Origin: Arctopsyche grandis
Lineage: Eukaryota > Arthropoda > Insecta > Trichoptera > Hydropsychidae
Direction: 5' to 3'
NCBI RefSeq assembly: GCF_051622035.1
Contig: NC_135355.1
Location: 25,833,986-25,897,985, forward strand
DNA length: 64,000 bases
The translations under genes were made by a program, and so were the position numbers. The first letter of the stretch is position 1. Each line of letters starts with the position of its first letter. This document shows positions 58,712 to 64,000 of this stretch, in pieces. The notes beneath the pieces were generated by a model. That model worked only from the letters and a program-made list of their open reading frames with translations, did not search any database and was not told the DNA's origin.

Positions 58712-59055
58712 TGTTGCGTAGAGGTGGATTCAGGATCCAAATGAAAGGCCAAAGTCGCATCACAGCATTTATTCAACGATTTGAGAGGTTAACACGGAAC
58801 CGCCGCTCACTCTAGAATATTTGATCTACCGTGTGTACCTCCTTATAAAGAATAAGTTGCACAGCACAACATGCCCGATCCGTTGGCATGTCTATTGTCT
58901 ATCCGTTGGCACGGACTTGTTAAGGTCTGTGAGAACTCCAGCGTATCCGTTGTTCGGGCACTTACTGAGTCCTGTTAGCCTAATCTGGGGTCGGGGTTTT
59001 GTGCACCTACAAATCCACAGACCGTGGTTACTTTCTTTCATGTTCCCACGTTACA
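58712..59055 (-). mobile_element. Second solo LTR, minus strand, distant subfamily
   Basis: 344 bp, TGTTGCGTAG to CACGTTACA on the plus strand, flanked by GTAT on both sides. Its LTR-end part (AAAGGCCAAAGTCG, CACAGCATTTATT) is the complement of the same part of the solo LTR at 57.9 kb. Confidence 0.8.
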
Positions 59056-59084
59056 GTATATTAAATGTATATATGTATGTATAT

Positions 59085-59444
59085 ACCGGTCTCCGTGACG
59101 GGCCGGAATGTGATATGCCGGAAAACGCAAATATCGGAAGGCAAAGATCGAAAATCGAAAGATCTTAAGTCGAAAGATCAAAAAAAAGGTTGCATGGTAA
59201 ACGGTACATACTCACTTAATTTGCGCGAGCAGGATACAACAGGAACAAGAGGAACAGACTTTTCCTCCCGTATTAATATGCGCGCGCAGAATACGGGAGG
59301 AAGTATATGTACGTGAGTATGTACCGTTTACCATGCACCCTTTTTTTTTTATCTTTCGACTTTAGATCTTTCAATTATCGATCTTTGAATTCCGATATTT
59401 GCGTTTTCCGGCATTTTACATTCCGGCCCGTGAGGTAGACCCGT
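59085..59444. mobile_element. Foldback element, full copy 2 with intact outer ends
   Basis: 360 bp. Outer ends CCGGTCTCCGTGACGGGCC and complement of CGGGTCTACCTCACGGGCC lie between TATA words. The right arm has a deletion near the loop, which breaks the pairing there. Confidence 0.88.
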
Positions 59445-59530
59445 ATATACATATGTAGATATTAATTCAGTACTGAAATTACTCTCAAGTGTGTGTTTTT
59501 GTAATTGTCACTTAAAATATACATATATGT

Positions 59531-60056
59531 TACAGTTGAAGTGTATCTTCCAGTTGTAATATATTTTGATTAGTTAGAATATATTCCGACTAACCTGGTA
59601 CCAACTACCGTTAGAGTTGAAGTGTATTTTCAGTCTGTAATATATTTTGAGTAGTTGGAATATATTCCGTTTAACCTACGTAAGTTGAATCATACGGCGA
59701 ATAACATTCCAACTGGTCAAAATATATTACAACTGAAAATACAGTTCAAATATAAGTTGGTAACAGTTAAGATGGAGAGGTTAGGTTTTCGTGAAAAAGT
59801 TACTCGACCAGTAAATTGAGTTGGAAAGTCACATTTTTTTGTTTTGAAAACATTCTTAGAGTTATCGTAATACATTTATTCGTAATACCTTGCAATTATT
59901 AATGCGTTATTGATTTCTTAAGCAATCGTTAAATCATCAAAGCTGTCATAACTCAACTGTTATATTACAACTGGCGCACGTTATTGAAAGTGTATTTGCG
60001 CTTGGACAGATGTACATAATTTACTAGTTGAATTGTATTCGAATATGAAAATACAT
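59531..60056. repeat. Repeat family 4, copy without nested insertion
   Basis: Inverted relative of 52820-53710, with TA-rich palindromic TTGTAATATATTTTGA words at one end. Confidence 0.7.
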
Positions 60057-60117
60057 TTAAAAAACAAAAATGAATTCTTAGTTTTCGAGACATGGTGGCA
60101 GTGTTGATTCAGAAGTT

Positions 60118-60360
60118 GTGACGCGTGGGGGCGCTAGTAGTGCCACGCAGCGCGCAAGGATACGTCGGCCATCGACATCGCGTCAAGATGGCGGTCGCGC
60201 GATTCGGCAATATCTCGCGTCTCGTCACACCGACGCAAAGTCAAAACAAAAACAACGGCCGCCCAAAATAAATATGGCGGGACAAATGCGGCCTAGCAGT
60301 GGGCCAAGGTTGGGAAAATTACACACCGGTTCTGGACCGCGCCTACAATCAAATTGATTC
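60118..60360. other. CpG-rich patch, candidate promoter region
   Basis: The most GC-rich non-transposon stretch right of 50 kb, with many CpG and the word TCAAGATGGCGGTCGCGC (YY1/Pho-like). Could be the RhoGAP promoter or leader, on either strand. No coding exon proven. Confidence 0.35.
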
Positions 60361-60680
60361 CCCGCCATGTTTACTTGACTTCCGCAAATTTTATATTTCC
60401 CACCCACCCACCCGTCTTTGAAAAATCGGGTTTGTGTGTAATATTTCGTAATCGTTGCGTATAATTGGTACTGGTCTACATACGTATATTGAGGGGAGTT
60501 TTTATTGTTTTTTTTTACCACAAGCAATTTTTGATGTTCAAAGCAGCTGCCATTTTTTCGCTATGGCAATGTTTACAATCGACGCGCTCTAGCTGACGTT
60601 TCCGTCATCGAAAGCTAAAATGTTGAAAAAACTATTTTTAAGAATTTTCAGAAAACAGAAACTGTCACTAGTGAAATTTC

Positions 60681-61422
60681 CAGGCGCGGCTCGTGCATAG
60701 GAACTGCGGCGCTGCAGCACCCCCAGAAAAATTACAAAAAAAATCGCATTTAAAACTTGTATTTAGATATATTTGACATACTCATATTGACATACATCAT
60801 CATGACATATTAATAATAGCCAGCAGCGTGGCTCGGTCGTTAAGCTTCTGCTTAACACTGAGAGGCGCCGAGTTCGATCCCTTGAGCTGACCTCGATTGA
60901 AAAAGAATTTTTCTGAGTATATCTGTAATGCTGCTGGTCAGACCAGGATTTGTGACTCCTGGTTGATCGTTTCCTATCAGAGTTTGCCAATTTTCTCTGA
61001 TTTCATTGTTGAAACGATTCCCGATTAAAAATTGGCTAAAAATCCTTCCTACCTACTATGTCACCACTATTTGAGTATGATTAATGTAAATATTACAATA
61101 AAAATGTATGTACAATTCATAGATGTCTCGTTAATTGTCGAGTTTGTCAGTGTCTCGTAATTTAGCGACTTATGTATATAATAAAAAATGCTGTATTGTT
61201 TGTAATTTGGCCAGGAAGGCGCATTGGGGTTTACCTGTAATGCCTTCTTGGTATGAAATAAAATAAAATAAAATAAATAAAATAAATAATGTTTATGTCA
61301 AATATCTAATCATTCTAATTTAAATTATATTCACAAGTTGTAAATGTATACAAATGTGATTTTTTTTGTATTTTTTCTGGGGGTGCTGCAGCGCCGCAGT
61401 TCCTATGCACGAGCCGCGCCTG
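60681..61422. mobile_element. hAT MITE with long GC-rich inverted ends, hosting a SINE
   Basis: Ends CAGGCGCGGCTCGTGCATAG continue as inverted repeats for over 50 bp (AACTGCGGCGCTGCAGCACC). Perfect 8-bp duplication GAAATTTC at 60673-60680 and 61423-61430. Confidence 0.92.
60815..61290 (+). mobile_element. tRNA-derived SINE
   Basis: Pol III promoter-like A box TGGCTCGGTCG at 60829 and B box GTTCGATCC at 60872 in a tRNA-like head. The body is about 330 bp, followed by GGAAGGCGCATTGGGGTTTA and an AAATA-type tail at 61258-61288. Nested in the hAT MITE. Confidence 0.8.
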
Positions 61423-61544
61423 GAAATTTCTCACTTTCGCAATCGTATTTATGTATATTTTCAATAAATTTAACCTAAAAATTGTGCAATCGAGGTATTT
61501 CTATCACACAAGGCAAATGTGTATGTATTTTTATAAATTAACTA

Positions 61545-61950
61545 GCTGAACCCGGCATGCGATGAAATGCCACAATAACGCATGCATTTACCGTTCCCGT
61601 TCTCGTTTTTCCCGTTCCCGAGTTTAAGTCGTGGTAATCTGACTTATCCAGCGTTTAACAGCTTAAAAACGGAGGCGGCGAACACATTTGAGATTATTCA
61701 ATTGTTTGTTTATTTCACCCTAACGACGCAGGTGGTGACGCGAAAACATTTGAAATTATTGCGTTGCAATGCTACTCATTCCCGTTTCTTTTCCTGTTTT
61801 TGGGCGATTTTTTTTACAGAAACCATCGTGGACATACACACAATATCTCCTGTAAGTTTCATCGCAATTTATTGAATGGTATAGAAACGCATGCGTGACA
61901 GACAGGTAAACAAACAAACATTGATTTTTATATACATATATATAGATAAT
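61545..61950. repeat. LINE-like repeat fragment (ACCCGGC ... GACAGACAG)
   Basis: Begins CTAGCTGAACCCGGCATGCG and ends ATGCGTGACAGACAGGTAAA plus TATATATAGAT, an architecture common to decayed insect repeats. Class uncertain. Confidence 0.35.
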
Positions 61951-61988
61951 AATTGAAAAGAAGTAAAAATAAAATTTAGAAGTAAATA

Positions 61989-63502
61989 CAGTGTACTCTC
62001 GATTATCTGGGTGCGAATTATCCCGTTTCCGTGCTTGAAATAAATTCTCTTTTTTTTAATTAGTTTACAAATAAAGAGTAGATTCGTATGTGCTTTTAGT
62101 TATTATATTTGTTTAATTATTTTTTGCATTAAATTATAATCTCTTTCAAACACGCAAATTTTTCTGATCTACCCTGCAATAATGCAGAAGGTATACGTAA
62201 CAGATAAGTAAATGATGGATAGGAAGCGTGCTTTTTCCAGGAATCAGGTCGTTTTGGGTCTATTTATAAAAGCTAGAGTGCAAAAAAAAGGTTTTTCATA
62301 AAATTGAACAAAGCACAGCAACAATTAAAAATGAACGGCACGCTTCCGGTCCGATCTCTACAGATAAGGGCAAGAAAATTGTACTCACTATAAAAAAAAC
62401 ACTTAATAGAGATTTGAAAATGAGGAATCCATATTAAAGCTCGCGGAAGAATATGGAATATTAAAAAGTTCGAGATATAGAAAATCAAAAAAGTTGGAGG
62501 ATTTCATAAGAGATTGTGATAGTATCACATGTATATGTACTTAATTCCCGTTTTCGGTTATTACCAGCAAATTTTAAAATTTACCGGTATTTACCGATGG
62601 TAAATTTCGGACGGTTTACCAGTAAACTGGTATACCGGTATTGCAATCCCTATTTGTATTGTTTTTATTATTTACCGGTATTGCATTCGAAACGAAAAAC
62701 TATGAAAATGTCACCATACGAAGATTTAGATTCAGATTAAGAAAAACAAAAAAAACCGGATAGAGAGATCTTCGAAGATTGGTTCAAAACTAAACAGGTT
62801 CCTGAAGTCATAGGTTTTTTTTAAAGTTAAGTGTTGCCACATAAAGCAGTACTGTCAATAGACAATGCTCCTTTTCATTCGAATAAACTATATTAAAAAT
62901 GACGACTTAAACGAAAACCATGTGAAATGTATAAGAGGTATGTTAAAACAATCAACTGTGTTATGATGGCCAAATTTTCACCGCCTAATGTTATAAGTGT
63001 AATTCAGCCTAAATATGGACCAAAGTGTCATATCATCAATGAAACGGCTTTACCGTGCTGAGCTTCACATAACTCTTGCTAAGGAAGATGATGACTTGAT
63101 CAATATCTGGAAAAAAATTAGTATACTGGATGCAATACACAGAATAGTAAAATTTCGATTGAACTAATAACACTGGTTTGATCATGGAGAAAGATTCTTC
63201 CTAACGTGGAAATAGATTTATCGGATTGTGAGGAGATCGAGGCAAGTGATATATCTGAAATATGCAGGTTAATGGAAGATTCAAAATGATTTGAATATGT
63301 TGGATAGGGAACACATTGGGGAGTGGTTTGATCGCAATTCAAATAATCTGGGATTTAAATGCATGAGTGATGCAAATATCGTTTATATTGTCACTCAAAC
63401 AATAGAAACGATATCAAAAATTGATAGTTCGGACTATCCGTGTTTTTCAATTATGCGGTCCCGTAATTCACAGCATTAGTCCGGATAGTCAAGAGCACAC
63501 TG
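61989..63502 (+). mobile_element. pogo/Tigger-like DNA transposon, decayed
   Basis: 1514 bp flanked by TA. Ends CAGTGTACTCTCGATTATCT and complement of CAGTGTGCTCTTGACTATCC, typical of Tigger/jerky elements. The plus strand carries frame-broken remains of a CENP-B/HTH region near 62410-62510 (ILKLAEEYGI) and of the DDE region at 62790-63100 (AVLSIDNAPFHSN, KFSPPNVISVIQP, SSMKRLYRAELH). The tail follows to 63440. Many stops and shifts; dead. Confidence 0.85.
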
Positions 63503-63504
63503 TA

Positions 63505-64000
63505 TACGTATTTATAAAATTGATAAACATACGATAATTGACTGTAATAAAAGTTACAGTTTAAAATCATCCAAAAATCAAACATTTTGCTAGCAAAATA
63601 ATGGACTCAAGTCACATATAGTACCTCTAATTGCAGCCATAAAAAATCATTCTCTCTATCTATTTCCTCCCCCCCCCCCCCTTCTATTTGATTCAAAATA
63701 TTGCGATTTCAGTACATTTTTAAATGAAAGTTTGTTCTTCTCAATCTAGAGCATATAGCAGATAAAATGTTTTAAAATGAACCAATTTTTGTGATACATT
63801 ATTCTGTATCAGCCTATTACCATATTTCTCTCACTATTTTAAAGTTATTTCTTAAATTGAGTTACATATGATATTATAAAAAATATATTTTTGTATGTAT
63901 GTATGTATGTATAATTTTTAAGTAATTTTAAGTATCTGGAACTATAATAAATAATATTTTTTCATCAAACTAATACTCAAAATACTATTGAAGCCCAATT
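63505..64000. other. AT-rich end of window, nothing assigned
   Basis: A C-run lies near 63669 and a TATG repeat near 63893. No gene or element recognised. Confidence 0.5.

Noticed and set aside
60225-60527. 100-residue minus-strand frame over the CpG-rich patch, considered as RhoGAP exon 1
   Set aside because: No resemblance to ARHGAP6 N-termini and no donor in the right phase that I could support.
60829-60880. tRNA gene
   Set aside because: A and B box words are present but no full cloverleaf or anticodon arm can be drawn; the AAATA tail and repeat body show a SINE.

Overview
The window is insect nuclear DNA: introns with GT/AG borders, AT-rich spacers (roughly one third GC by eye), many CATA/TATG-type short repeats, and a dense load of DNA transposons, MITEs, LTR and non-LTR elements. 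The insect order cannot be fixed from the sequence alone. It holds one edge-truncated gene, four complete protein-coding genes and one long gene whose 5' end is not found. Everything else that I can read is transposon-derived or unassigned intron and spacer.

Layout. (1) 1-7951, minus strand: the N-terminal motor half of a kinesin-II subunit (KIF3B/Klp68D type). Its 5.8-kb first intron carries a foldback element, a 16-bp minisatellite and an approximately 147-bp periodic array of ACCGGAAGT motifs. (2) 8-16.7 kb: gene-free. It has an RTE-like LINE tail and a young but internally deleted Ty3/Gypsy element with tRNA-Leu primer site, a slippery AAAAAAG in the gag/pol overlap and near-identical LTRs, followed by two foldback elements. 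(3) 16767-19878, plus strand: an 11-exon gene for translation factor eIF2D. (4) 20734-23025, minus strand: an intronless gene for a 763-residue NEK-like pseudokinase with KEN-box and RVxF-like motifs, convergent with eIF2D. (5) 24431-25830, plus strand: two tandem three-exon paralogues of about 135 residues, of a family I do not recognise, with matching intron phases and a conserved pair of CxC motifs. (6) 27465-50502, minus strand: 13 coding exons of an ARHGAP6-like Rho GTPase-activating protein, its introns swollen by nested transposons. The first coding exon and promoter lie beyond 50.5 kb, possibly beyond the window. (7) 50.5-64 kb: no convincing exon, but two solo LTRs, hAT, Tc1/mariner and pogo/Tigger fossils, a SINE nested in a hAT element, and a CpG-rich patch near 60.2 kb.

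The host genes act in separate processes: ciliary and axonal transport, translation initiation and re-initiation, probably mitosis or centrosome, unknown, and Rho signalling. Nothing in the layout points to a shared pathway. No CRISPR array, tRNA gene, rRNA gene or bacterial-type system was seen.
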